Assembly: GCF_001620265.1 (NCBI RefSeq)
Contig: NZ_CP012661.1
Location: 3,224,001-3,288,000 of the forward strand
Source: Frigidibacter mobilis
Lineage (GTDB): Bacteria; Pseudomonadota; Alphaproteobacteria; Rhodobacterales; Rhodobacteraceae
Reading direction: 5' to 3'
Length of the DNA: 64,000 bases
This document shows, in pieces, positions 31,893 to 40,927 of this stretch. The notes under the pieces were generated by a model that saw only the letters and a list, made by a program, of their open reading frames with translations, searched no databases and had not been told where the DNA came from. A program made the translations under genes and the position numbers. Position 1 is the stretch's first letter. Every line of letters begins with the position of its first letter.

Positions 31893-32897
31893 ATGCAGGT
31901 TTCTGAGCAAGCCCTTCGACAGCTGGTGGTGGACCTGCTGCAGGCGCATGGCGCCCCGCCGGATGCGGCCCGGCTGCAGGCCGACCTGCTGATCGAGGCA
32001 GAGCTGCGCGGCCTGCCCTCGCACGGGGTGCAACGCCTGCCGCGGCTGCTGGCGCGGATCGGCAACGGCCTGGCCGACCCTGTGGCGACGGGCGATCATC
32101 ACTGGCGCCGCACCGCCTTTCTGGAGGTGGATGGCCAGCGCGCCCTGGGCCCCGTAGCACTGATGGCCGCGATGGAGGCGCTGCTGCCCGCCGCCCATCG
32201 GGCGGGCCTCGCGCTGGCGGCGATCCGCAATTCCAACCATATCGGGATGCTGGCCTATTATGCCGAGGCGGCGGCCCGCCGCGGCGTGATCGGCATCGTG
32301 CTGTCCACCAGCGAGGCGCTGGTGCATCCGTTCGGCGGCACCGAGGCGATGCTGGGCACCAACCCCGTCGCCATCGGCATTCCCACCGGCGAGGTGCCCT
32401 TCGTGCTGGATCTGGCCAGCAGCGCCGTGTCGATGGGCAAGATCCACCATCACGCGCTGACCGGCGAGGCGCTGGCCCCCGGCTGGGCCGTGGATGCGGC
32501 CGGCGCCCCGACCACCGATGCCCAGGCGGCCAAGACCGGCGCCATCGCCCCCTTTGGCGGCGCCAAAGGCTACGGGCTTGGCCTCGCGTTCGAACTGATG
32601 GTGGCACTGCTCGCCGGATCCGATCTTGCGCCAGAGGTGCGCGGCACGCTCGATGCCGTCCACCCCGCCAGCAAGGGCGACCTGCTGATCCTGCTCGACC
32701 CCGGCGCCGATGCCGGGGTGACGGCGCGGCTTGGCGCCTATCTGGACGCCCTGCGCCACTCTCGCCCTGCCGATCCGGGTCGCCCGGTGGCGGTGCCCGG
32801 CGACGGAATGCGCGCCCGCCGGGCCGCGGCGCTGCGCGACGGCATCGACGTGCCGGACAGTTTGCTGAACGACTTGCGGACCCTGCGGGCCGCCTGA
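31893..32897 (+). CDS. Ldh family (malate/L-lactate dehydrogenase type) NAD(P)H oxidoreductase
   Basis: A 334-residue member of the Ldh/YiaK/AllD family, which has its own fold distinct from classical lactate dehydrogenases. Seen are ELRGLPSHGVQRLP near residue 45, the catalytic-histidine segment SNHIGMLAYYAEAAARRG, LGTNPVAIGIPTG and GGAKGYGLGLAFELMVALL. Members reduce or oxidise 2-keto/2-hydroxy acids such as malate, sulfolactate, ureidoglycolate or 2,3-diketogulonate. I chose the ATG at 31893; the upstream in-frame extension runs through the operator region. It heads a plus-strand operon of dehydrogenases. Confidence 0.88.
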   Translation: MQVSEQALRQLVVDLLQAHGAPPDAARLQADLLIEAELRGLPSHGVQRLPRLLARIGNGLADPVATGDHHWRRTAFLEVDGQRALGPVALMAAMEALLPAAHRAGLALAAIRNSNHIGMLAYYAEAAARRGVIGIVLSTSEALVHPFGGTEAMLGTNPVAIGIPTGEVPFVLDLASSAVSMGKIHHHALTGEALAPGWAVDAAGAPTTDAQAAKTGAIAPFGGAKGYGLGLAFELMVALLAGSDLAPEVRGTLDAVHPASKGDLLILLDPGADAGVTARLGAYLDALRHSRPADPGRPVAVPGDGMRARRAAALRDGIDVPDSLLNDLRTLRAA

Positions 32898-32920
32898 CCC
32901 GAACCGGAGGAGACGGAATC

Positions 32921-34116
32921 ATGGATTATTTCGGCACGATCAGGGCCCGCGAGAGCTGCTTTTCGGTCCCGGCCAGCGCCGGGCCCTTGGCGCCATCGCC
33001 GCGCGGCTGGGGCGGCGGGCGCTGGTCGTCACCGATGCGCGGCTGGCGGGGGAGGCCGATTTCCTGGGCATGGTCTCGGACCTGCAGGCCTCGGGCCTGA
33101 CGCTGCGCATCGACAGCGGCACGCTGCCCGATGTGCCGGTAGAGACGGCAGTTGCCGCGGCCGAGGCGGCGCGCGGCTTTGCGCCCGATCTGGTGATCGG
33201 GATCGGCGGGGGATCGTGCCTCGATATGGCCAAATGCGTGGCACTGCTGCTGTCGCATGGCGGGCGGCCGCAGGATTACTATGGCGAGATGAAGCTGCCC
33301 GGCCCGGTCCTGCCGCTGATCGCGGTTCCCACCACCGCCGGCACCGGGTCGGAAGTCACCCCGGTCGCGGTGCTGTCGGATGCCGAGCGCAGCCTGAAGG
33401 TCGGGATCTCCAGCCCCCACCTGATCCCGGTCGCCGCGATCTGCGACCCCGACCTGACGCTGACCTGCCCGCCGGGACTGACTGCCATCGCCGGCGCCGA
33501 TGCGCTGACCCATGCCATCGAGGCCTTTACCGCCACCCGCCGCGAGGGGACCGCCTGGCTGACCCAAGAGCGGGTCTTCATCGGCAAGAACACCCTGTCC
33601 GACCAGTTCGCGCTGACGGCCATCTCGCTGCTGTGGCAGGGGTTAGAGCCGGCCTGCACCCGCGGCGACGCCACCGCCCGAGCGCAGGTGATGCTGGGCG
33701 CCACCTTCGCCGGGCTGGCCTTCGGCGTGGCAGGCACCGCGGCGGCCCACGCGATCCAGTATCCGGTCGGCGCGCTGACCCATACCGCGCATGGGCAGGG
33801 GGTGGCCTGCCTGATGCCCTATGTGATGGAGTGGAACCGCCCGGTGATCGGCCCCGAGCTGGCGCAGATCGCCGCAGCCATCGGGCTGGCCTCTGCCGAT
33901 GCGGTAATCCCCGCCATCGCCGCGCTGTTCGCCCGGATCGGCATTCCGACGACACTGGCGATGCTTGGTCTCGGCGAAGACCGCATCGACTGGGTGGCCG
34001 AGCAATCTTGCAGCATCGAGCGGCTGATCCAGAACAATCCCCGCCCGATAACCCGCGCCGACATGACGCTTTTGCTGACCGCCGCCTTCAGGGGCGACCG
34101 CAACCTGATCCAGTAA
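32921..34116 (+). pseudogene. Iron-containing alcohol dehydrogenase, single frameshift near the N-terminus
   Basis: The ATG at 32921 has an excellent ribosome binding site (CGGAGGAGA) and encodes MDYFGTIRARES, after which the frame fails. One base added near 32955-32957 restores LLFGPGQRRALGAIAARLG and a protein of about 398 residues. The rest is intact: GGGSCLDMAK for NAD binding, PTTAGTGSEVT, ADALTHAIEAF with metal ligands, and AAAHAIQYPVG with HTAHGQG. Group III alcohol dehydrogenases oxidise small alcohols, diols or hydroxy acids. It likely works with the aldehyde dehydrogenase that follows after 15 bases. A sequencing deletion is as likely as a real mutation. Confidence 0.8.
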
Positions 34117-34131
34117 CCGGAAGGACCACAC

Positions 34132-35594
34132 ATGACCCTCGATTCCCCCCACGCCGATCTTGCCGATCCGGGCCTGCACGCCCGCGGCCTCTACATCGGC
34201 GGCGCGTGGCTGCCCGGGCGCGGCATCCCGGTGACGAACCCCTCGACCGCCGCGGTGCTAGCCGAGGTGCCCGATGCCACCATCGCCGATGCCATGCGCG
34301 CCGTGGACGCGGCCGAGGCCGCCGCGGCGGGCTGGCGCGCCACCCCGCCGCGGCAGCGCGCGGAAATCCTGCGCCACTGGTTCGGGCTGATGACCGACCA
34401 TGCCGAAGACCTTGCCCGGCTGATCTCGCTGGAAAACGGCAAGGCGCTGCCCGATGCCCGCGGCGAGGTCGCCTATGCCGCCGAGTTCTTCCGCTGGTAT
34501 GCCGAAGAGGCGGTGCGCATCCCCGGCGAGTTCCGCCACGCCCCGTCCGGCGCGCATGACATCCTTGTCGGCCATGATCCCATCGGCATTGCGGTACTGA
34601 TAACGCCCTGGAACTTCCCCGCCGCGATGGCGACGCGCAAGATCGGCCCGGCGCTGGCGGCCGGCTGCACGGTGATCCTCAGCCCGCCTCGGAAACCCCG
34701 CTGACCGCCTATGCGATGGCCCGCCTGGGCGCCGAGGCCGGGGTGCCGCCGGGCGTCGTCAATGTGCTGACCACCAGCCAGCCCGGCCCGGTGGTCAGCG
34801 CCATACTGGCCGATCCGCGGGTGCGCAAGCTGTCCTTCACGGGATCTACGGGGGTCGGCCGCACCCTGCTGGCCGAGGCGGCGAAGACCGTGGTCTCCTG
34901 CTCGATGGAGCTTGGTGGCAATGCGCCCTTCGTGGTGTTCAACGATGCCGACCTGGAGGCCGCGCTGGACGGCGCGATGATCGCCAAGATGCGCAACGCG
35001 GGCGAGGCCTGCACCGCCGCCAACCGCTTCTACGTGCAGGCCGGGATCCATGACGCCTTTGTCGCGGGGCTGAGCGCGCGAATGGCCGCGCTGGTGGTGG
35101 GGGCGGGCACCGATCCGGCAACGCAGGTCGGCCCGATGATTACCCCCAGGGCCGTAACCAAGATCGACCGCCTGGTCAGCCAGGCCGTCGCGCGCGGCGC
35201 GCGGGTCAGGACCGGAGGCAGGCCGCTGCCGGGATCGGGCTATTTCTATCCGCCAACGGTGATCGAGAATGTGCCGGAGGATGCCGAGATTGCCCATGAA
35301 GAGATCTTCGGCCCCGTCGCGCCGGTCTACCGCTTCGAGACAGAGGAGCAGGCGATCCGCCTGGCCAATGCCACCGAATACGGGCTTGCGGCCTATGTCT
35401 ATTCGCGCGACCTTTCTCGGGCGCTGCGGGTGGGCAAGGGCATTGAGGCCGGCATGGTCGCCATCAACCGCGGTCTGATGTCGGACCCGGCCGCCCCGTT
35501 CGGCGGCGCCAAGCAAAGCGGGCTGGGGCGCGAGGGCGGCGTGACCGGCATCCTCGAGTTTCTGGAGCCGAAGTATTTCGCGGTCACCTTCTAG
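34132..35594 (+). pseudogene. NAD(P)-dependent aldehyde dehydrogenase (GabD-like), single frameshift
   Basis: The first frame covers residues 1-182, including VLITPWNFPAAMATRKIGPALAAGC cut at the coenzyme fold, and is lost after CTVILS. Restoring one A at 34681 gives CTVILKPASETPL and an intact enzyme of about 487 residues. The second part has FTGSTGVGR, the general-base glutamate in MELGGNAPF and the catalytic cysteine in NAGEACTAANR. Similarity is greatest to succinate-semialdehyde and alpha-ketoglutarate-semialdehyde dehydrogenases. It probably oxidises the aldehyde made by the adjacent alcohol dehydrogenase. The missing lysine codon base (AAG to AG) falls in the most conserved motif, which favours an assembly error. 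Confidence 0.8.
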
Positions 35595-35601
35595 GGCAGG
35601 C

Positions 35602-36434
35602 ATGGAACAGGATCTCTACCGCAACCGCGACTTCATCCCCGATTTCGACGCCATCCTGGCCGAGACCGCCGCCCGCTCGCGCGAGCTTGCGGCGCGGGTG
35701 GAGGTGCGGGCCGATCTGGCCTATGGCGCCTCGCCGCGCGAGCGGATGGATATCCTGCTGCCCCCGAACCCGGCCCGGGGCGCGCCGCTACACATGTTCA
35801 TCCACGGCGGCTATTGGCGGTCGGGGGCCAAGGCCGACCATCACCTTGTCGCCGCCCCGGTTCTGGCGGCAGGGGCATTGCCGCCATCGCCACCTATGAC
35901 CTGATGCCGGGCACGCGGCTGGGGCGGATCGTGGCACAGGTGCGGGCCGCGGCGCTGCACCTGCAGGTCATCGCCCCCACGCTTGGCGCCGATCCCGCGC
36001 GCTTCACCGTCAGCGGCCATTCGGCGGGCGCGCATCTGGCCAGCTACCTGGCGGCGCGCGGCGCGCAGGAAGCCTCGCCCCCTGCCCTGCCCGCGCTGCG
36101 CGGGATCCTGATGGTCAGCGGTATCTATGACCTGGCGGGCATCCCCGGCAGCTTCTTGAAGCATGAGGCCGAGATGTCGGTCGAGGAGGCGGAGGCGTGG
36201 TCGCCGCTGTCCTCGGCACAGCTGCCCGGGCCATCGCGGATCATCACCCGGGGCGCGCTGGAAACGGCGCCGTTCCACGACCAGGCCGAGGCATTGGGCG
36301 AGCGCATTGCCGGCACCGGCCAGCCCTGCATGGTGCGCTGCGAGCCGGGGCTGAATCACCTGAGCATCGTGCTGTCGCTGGCCGATCCCGCCTCAGCACT
36401 GGGCGGGATCCTCTCGGCGCTGAGCACAGGGTAA
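35602..36434 (+). pseudogene. Alpha/beta hydrolase (BD-FAE / kynurenine-formamidase-like), single frameshift
   Basis: About 277 residues once one G is added to the G run at 35872-35875. The first part carries the oxyanion motif HGGYWRSG, and the second starts with GGIAAIATYDLMP and has the nucleophile elbow SGHSAGAHLA and a C-terminal catalytic histidine in GLNHLSIV. The HGGYW pattern is typical of small esterases and formamidases. The gene follows the aldehyde dehydrogenase after seven bases and closes this operon. Its substrate is unknown; a lactone or ester produced by the dehydrogenases is possible. Confidence 0.75.
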
Positions 36435-36473
36435 CGGCGCCCCCGCCGCACCATCCCCGACAAATTTGCTTTG

Positions 36474-36486
36474 CATATAGTATATG
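36474..36486. promoter_or_regulatory. Palindrome CATATA-G-TATATG
   Basis: A perfect 13-base palindrome in the 194-base gap upstream of the FCD regulator of the uronate block. The gap is AT-rich and contains several TATGG half sites. Confidence 0.4.
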
Positions 36487-36497
36487 TATGGCTTCCT

Positions 36498-36510
36498 TAT
36501 GGTTTCCATA
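36498..36510. promoter_or_regulatory. Inverted repeat TATGG-TTT-CCATA
   Basis: A perfect 5-3-5 repeat 12 bases after the CATATAGTATATG palindrome. Further TATGG copies occur at about 36487, 36586 and 36594, so this may be a multi-site operator for the FCD regulator at 36629. Confidence 0.4.
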
Positions 36511-36628
36511 TTGCCGCTACCGGGCCCAACAGCGCCGTGCGCCTGCGCCCTTGGCTGCGCGGATAAGATGATCCTTTACTAGTATGGAAGTATGGAATAT
36601 TAAAAATAGAAGCCATAGCACGGTCCTC

Positions 36629-37291
36629 ATGATCCCGATCCGCCCCGCCTCGACCGCCCAACAGGTCCACGACTGGCTCTATCGCTGCGTCCTGCGCGGC
36701 GATCTGCTGCCAGGCGCGAGACTGTCCGAAACCGAGATCGCGGCGCAGGTCGGCCTGTCCCGCCAGCCGGTCCGCGAGGCCTTCATTCGCCTGGCCGCCG
36801 ACGGCCTTGCCGAGATTCTTCCCCAACGCGGCACCTATATCGGGCGCATCTCGGTCCGTGCCGTCCTGTCGGCCCGGCTGATCCGCGAGGCGGTGGAAAG
36901 CGATCTGGCCCGCCTTGTAGCCAGCACCCGCCCCGACCTGACCGCGATGGGCGCCGAGCTGGACCTGCAGGCCCAGGCCGATGCCGCAGGCGACGTTCCG
37001 GCCTTCATCGAGGCGGATGACAGGTTCCATCATGCAATGGCAACGGCCGCCGGCTTCCCGGCCGTCTGGCAGGATCTGGAGCGGCTGAAGGCGCAGATGA
37101 ACCGGCTGCGCCACCTGTCGATGCGCAGCTTTGACCGCGGCGCGACCATTGCGCAGCACCGCGCCATCCTGACCGCACTTCAAGCCGGGGATGCCGATGC
37201 AGCCGAGGCCGCGACCCGCACCCATCTGCGCCAGATGCTGACAGAACTGCCGCAGATGGCCGCCACCTATCCCGACTATTTCACAGACTGA
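36629..37291 (+). CDS. GntR/FCD family regulator of the uxuA-kdgK unit
   Basis: About 220 residues from ATG 36629; an in-frame ATG at 36584 is an alternative, and neither has a strong ribosome binding site. The winged helix reads WLYRCVLRGDLLPGARLSE and VGLSRQPVREAFIRLAADGL. The FCD domain keeps EADDRFHHAMATAAG, AQHRAILTALQAGD and ATRTHL. It is followed after ten bases by uxuA, so it most likely senses a uronate or aldonate intermediate and controls mannonate dehydratase and KDG kinase. Several palindromes lie in its upstream gap. Confidence 0.9.
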   Translation: MIPIRPASTAQQVHDWLYRCVLRGDLLPGARLSETEIAAQVGLSRQPVREAFIRLAADGLAEILPQRGTYIGRISVRAVLSARLIREAVESDLARLVASTRPDLTAMGAELDLQAQADAAGDVPAFIEADDRFHHAMATAAGFPAVWQDLERLKAQMNRLRHLSMRSFDRGATIAQHRAILTALQAGDADAAEAATRTHLRQMLTELPQMAATYPDYFTD

Positions 37292-37301
37292 AGGGCCTAC
37301 G

Positions 37302-38516
37302 ATGCGACAGACCTGGCGCTGGTTCGGACCAGCCGATCCCGTCTCGATCGACGACATGCTGCAAGCGGGCGTGCAGGGCGTTGTGACCGCATTGCACCAT
37401 GTCCCCACCGGCGATGTCTGGTCGCCGGAGCAGATCCGCGCCCGCCAGGACGCCATTGCCGCGATGAACGACGGCAGCCCTTCGGGCCTGGCCTGGGAGG
37501 TTGTCGAAAGCCTGCCCGTATCCGAGGCGATCAAGACCCAGACCGGCGACTGGCGCGCGCATGTCGAGGCCTGGATCACCTCGATACGCAACCTCCACGC
37601 GGCCGGGATCCGCACCATCTGCTACAATTTCATGCCGGTTCTGGACTGGACGCGCACCGACCTGGCCTGGCGGCGGCCCAATGGCGCGCGCTGCATGCGC
37701 TTTGACCTGACCGATTTCGCGGCCTTCGATCTGCATATCCTGCAGCGCCCCGGCGCCGCCGAGGACTTTCCCGCCGCCCTGCAGGAGGCCGCCGCCCGCC
37801 GTTTCGCAACGATGCCGGAGCCGCGCCGCACCCAGCTGGCCGAGAACGTGGTCTGCGGCCTGCCCGGCGCGGCAGAGCGGCTGACGATGGCGGATGTGCG
37901 CGCCCTGCTGGACAGCTATGCCCCGGTCACCGACGCGGTGCTGCGGCGGCATTTCCACGACTTCCTCGAACAGGTTGCTCCGGTAGCGCAGGATCTGGGG
38001 ATGCGCCTCTGCTGCCATCCCGATGACCCGCCCTTTCCGCTTCTGGGCCTGCCCCGCATCATGTCGACCGAGGCGGATTTCGCCGAACGGATCGCCGCGG
38101 TGGATCTGCCCGCGAACGGCATCACGCTATGCTCCGGCTCGCTCGGCGCGCGGCCCGACACCGACCTGCCGGGCATGATGCGCCGCCTGGGGGACCGGGT
38201 GCATTTCCTGCACCTGCGCAATGTGCGGCGCGACGGCGATACCATCCCGGATTCGTTCTTCGAGGACGAGCATCTGGGCGGACAGACCGACATGGTGGCA
38301 CTGATCGCCGCGGTTCTGGACGAAGAGGCAAGGCGCCGCGCCGCGGGGCGCGAGGATGCGGTGATCCCGATGCGCCCCGATCATGGGCAGGATATTCTGG
38401 ACGACATCGGCCGCGGCGGCCAACCCGGCTATCCGGCTATCGGCCGCCTGAAGGGGCTGGCCGAGCTGCGCGGGGTCGAGGCCGCGCTGACCCACATTCG
38501 CGGAGCCACGGCATGA
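37302..38516 (+). CDS. uxuA: Mannonate dehydratase
   Basis: A 404-residue UxuA. It dehydrates D-mannonate to 2-keto-3-deoxy-D-gluconate (KDG) in glucuronate catabolism. The start MRQTWRWFGPADPV, then GVQGVVTALHHVPTGDVW, the YNFMPVLDWTRTDL strand, CCHPDDPPFPLLGLPRIMST with metal ligands, and RPDHGQDILDD near the end are all diagnostic. Length is normal for the family (about 395-405). It starts ten bases after the FCD regulator and overlaps kdgK by four bases (ATGA). Its product is the shared intermediate of this block and the substrate of the next gene. Confidence 0.96.
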   Translation: MRQTWRWFGPADPVSIDDMLQAGVQGVVTALHHVPTGDVWSPEQIRARQDAIAAMNDGSPSGLAWEVVESLPVSEAIKTQTGDWRAHVEAWITSIRNLHAAGIRTICYNFMPVLDWTRTDLAWRRPNGARCMRFDLTDFAAFDLHILQRPGAAEDFPAALQEAAARRFATMPEPRRTQLAENVVCGLPGAAERLTMADVRALLDSYAPVTDAVLRRHFHDFLEQVAPVAQDLGMRLCCHPDDPPFPLLGLPRIMSTEADFAERIAAVDLPANGITLCSGSLGARPDTDLPGMMRRLGDRVHFLHLRNVRRDGDTIPDSFFEDEHLGGQTDMVALIAAVLDEEARRRAAGREDAVIPMRPDHGQDILDDIGRGGQPGYPAIGRLKGLAELRGVEAALTHIRGATA

Positions 38517-39435
38517 CGCGGATCCTGTCGATCGGCGAGGCGATGGTGGAAATGTCGCGCGCCGATCAGCCCGGATTGTGGCGTATGGGCATCGCGGGCG
38601 ACACTCTGAACACCGCCTGGTATCTGCGCCGCCTGCTGGGCACGGGCTGGCAGGTGGGCTATCTCACCCGCATCGGCACCGGCGAATTCTCGCAGCAATT
38701 GCTGGACTTTCTGGCCGCCGAGGGGCTCGACGCCACGCATGTGCGCCGCGAGACGGATGCCGAAATCGGGCTCTACGCCATCAGCCTGAAGAACGGCGAG
38801 CGCAGCTTTGCCTATTGGCGGGGCCAGTCTGCCGCCAAGCGGCTGGCGGATGATCCGGCGGCACTGGCCGCGGCGCTGGCAGGGTGCGGCATGGCCTACC
38901 TGTCCGGCATCACGCTGGCGATCCTGCCGCCCGAGGGCCGCCAGGCCCTGCTGGAGGCGCTGCAGCTGGCGCAAGCGGCCGGCACCACGGTGGTGTTCGA
39001 CACCAACCTGCGGCCGCGGCTGTGGACGGATGCCGCCACAATGCGCGCCGTGACAGAGCAGGCCGCCGCAATGGCCGATCTGGTGCTGCCCAGCTTCGAT
39101 GACGAGGCGGCGCTGTTCGGCGACGCCACCCCCGAGGCGACGCTGGGGCGCTACCTGGCCCTCGGTGCGGGCAGGTGGTGGTCAAGAACGGCGGCGGCCC
39201 GATCCTGTTCGGCGGGCACGAGGGGCAAGGCCTGATCGACGACCTGGCACGCGAGGTGCCGCTGGACAGCACCGCCGCCGGCGACAGCTTCAACGCGGGC
39301 TATCTGGCCGCGCGTCTTGGCGGTGCGGATTGCGCTGGGGCGATCCGCGCGGGCCATGCCCTTGGCAGCCAGGTGATCCGCCACCCCGGCGCCCTCGTCC
39401 GGCAGGCCGTGCTGGACGCGCAGGCTGCGGTCTGA
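38513..39435 (+). pseudogene. kdgK: 2-keto-3-deoxygluconate kinase (PfkB family), single frameshift
   Basis: The frame opens with RILSIGEAMVEMSR and carries the PfkB sugar-binding region (GDTLNTAWYLRRLL) and FDTNLRPRLW, then shifts at the G run 39169-39171. One added G gives QVVVKNGGGPILFGG and the C-terminal ATP motif DSTAAGDSFNAGYLA, for about 307 residues. KdgK phosphorylates KDG to KDPG, the entry to Entner-Doudoroff cleavage. It overlaps uxuA. The KDPG aldolase (eda) is not in the window. As the rest is well conserved, the shift may be a sequencing deletion. Confidence 0.82.
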
Positions 39436-39446
39436 CGCGAAGGCCC

Positions 39447-39468
39447 GGCGCGGCTACAGCACCGCGCC
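39447..39468. terminator. Bidirectional hairpin between convergent kdgK and uxaA
   Basis: A perfect seven-base stem (GGCGCGG/CCGCGCC) with an eight-base loop occupies the 18-base gap between the two convergent genes; the uxaA stop codon lies in the loop. Likely a shared terminator. Confidence 0.5.
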
Positions 39469-40927
39469 GATCTGCCAGGGCAGGAATTCGTGATCGCCAA
39501 GGCCAAGCGCCTCGCTGCGCGTCTCCTCGCCAGAAGCGGTGCGCAGGATCAGATCCACGATCTGCCGCCCCTTCTCCTCCAGCGTCACGCCCGACAGCAC
39601 ATCGCCGCAGTTCATGTCCATGTCGTCACGCATCGCGGCGAAAAGCCGGTCATTGGTGGCCAGCTTGATCGTCGGCGCGGGTTTCGATCCGAAAGCCGAT
39701 CCGCGCCCGGTGGTAAAGACGATCAGCTGCGCCCCCCCGGCGATCTGCCCGGTGGCGGATACCGGGTCATAGCCCGGCGTATCCATGAAGTTCAGCCCCG
39801 GCGCAGTGATCGGCTCGGCGTAGTCCAGCACCGCATTCAGCGGCGTGGCCCCGGCCTTGGCCACGGCCCCCAGCGACTTTTCCAGGATCGTCGTCAGCCC
39901 GCCGACCTTGTTGCCCGGGCTGGGGTTGTTGTCGAGCGAGGCGCCGTTCATCGCGGCATATTCCTCCCACCAGGCAAGCCGGGCCAGCAGCTTGTCCGCC
40001 AGCGCAGGCTCCGCCACCCGGTCGATCAGCAGCCGCTCCGCGCCGTGAATCTCGGGCGTCTCCGACAACACGACCGAGGCGCCCTGCGCCGCCAGCATGT
40101 CGCAGGCGAGCCCCAGCGCCGGGTTGGCGGTGATCCCGGAAAACCCGTCCGACCCGCCGCATTGCAGCCCGATCTTCAGCGCAGATGCCGGGGCAGGGGC
40201 GCGAGAGATGGCATTCACCTCGGGCAGCATCCGGCGCACGCGGGCCTTGATCGCCTCGATGGTGGCGCGGGTGCCGCCGCTGTCCTGGATGGTCAGCCCG
40301 TGAAAGCGCGCGGCCTCGCCCAGATCCTGCTTCATGCGGGCGATCTGCATCACCTCGCAGCCAAGCCCCACGAACAGCGCCGCACCGACATTGGGGTGGC
40401 CGGCATGGCCGGTCAGCACCCGTTGCAGAGCCCGCCAACCCGGCCCGCTATCGGCCATGCCGCAGCCGGTGCCGTGGGCAAAGGCCGCAACGCCATCCAC
40501 ATTGGGGAAAGCGTCCAGCGCGCCTTCGGTTCGCAGTTCCTCCGCCGCGCGGCGGATCACGGTCGCCGAGCAGTTCACCGTCGCTACCAGCGCGATGAAG
40601 TTGCGGGTGCCGACCTGCCCGCCGGCGCGGTGATAGCCCTGAAAGCTCAGCGCCGGGCCACGGTGCCGCTCCAGCGCCGCCTGCGCCGCGGCGAGCCCTG
40701 GCCGGGTGATGCGCGCGGTCATGCGCGCCGAAGGCAAGGTTGTGGCTGTGGACATGCTCGCCCGCGGCGATGTCGGCGGTAGCATAGCCGATGATCTGGC
40801 CGTATTTCACCACCGCCGCCCCCGCCGCAATGGGGTCGCGGGCGATCTTGTGCCCGGCGGGGGCGATGCCGCGCGCCGTCAGGATCGCCACATTGTCCGC
40901 CGGGTTGAGGATCATGGTGTCAGGCAT
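39454..40927 (-). pseudogene. uxaA: Altronate dehydratase (UxaA), single frameshift after the SAF domain
   Basis: The N-terminal SAF domain (NPADNVAILTARG, GEHVHSHNLAFG) and the large C-terminal catalytic domain (FQGYHRAGGQVGTRNFIA, GLGCEVMQIARM, QCGGSDGFSGITANPALG, MDMNCGDVL) are both present but in different frames. They join near the GC run at 40711-40718, where one base is extra or two are missing. Mended length is about 490, as in E. coli UxaA. The enzyme dehydrates D-altronate to KDG in galacturonate catabolism. An in-frame ATG at 40915 is an alternative start. It is the last gene of the uxaC-led operon. Confidence 0.85.
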
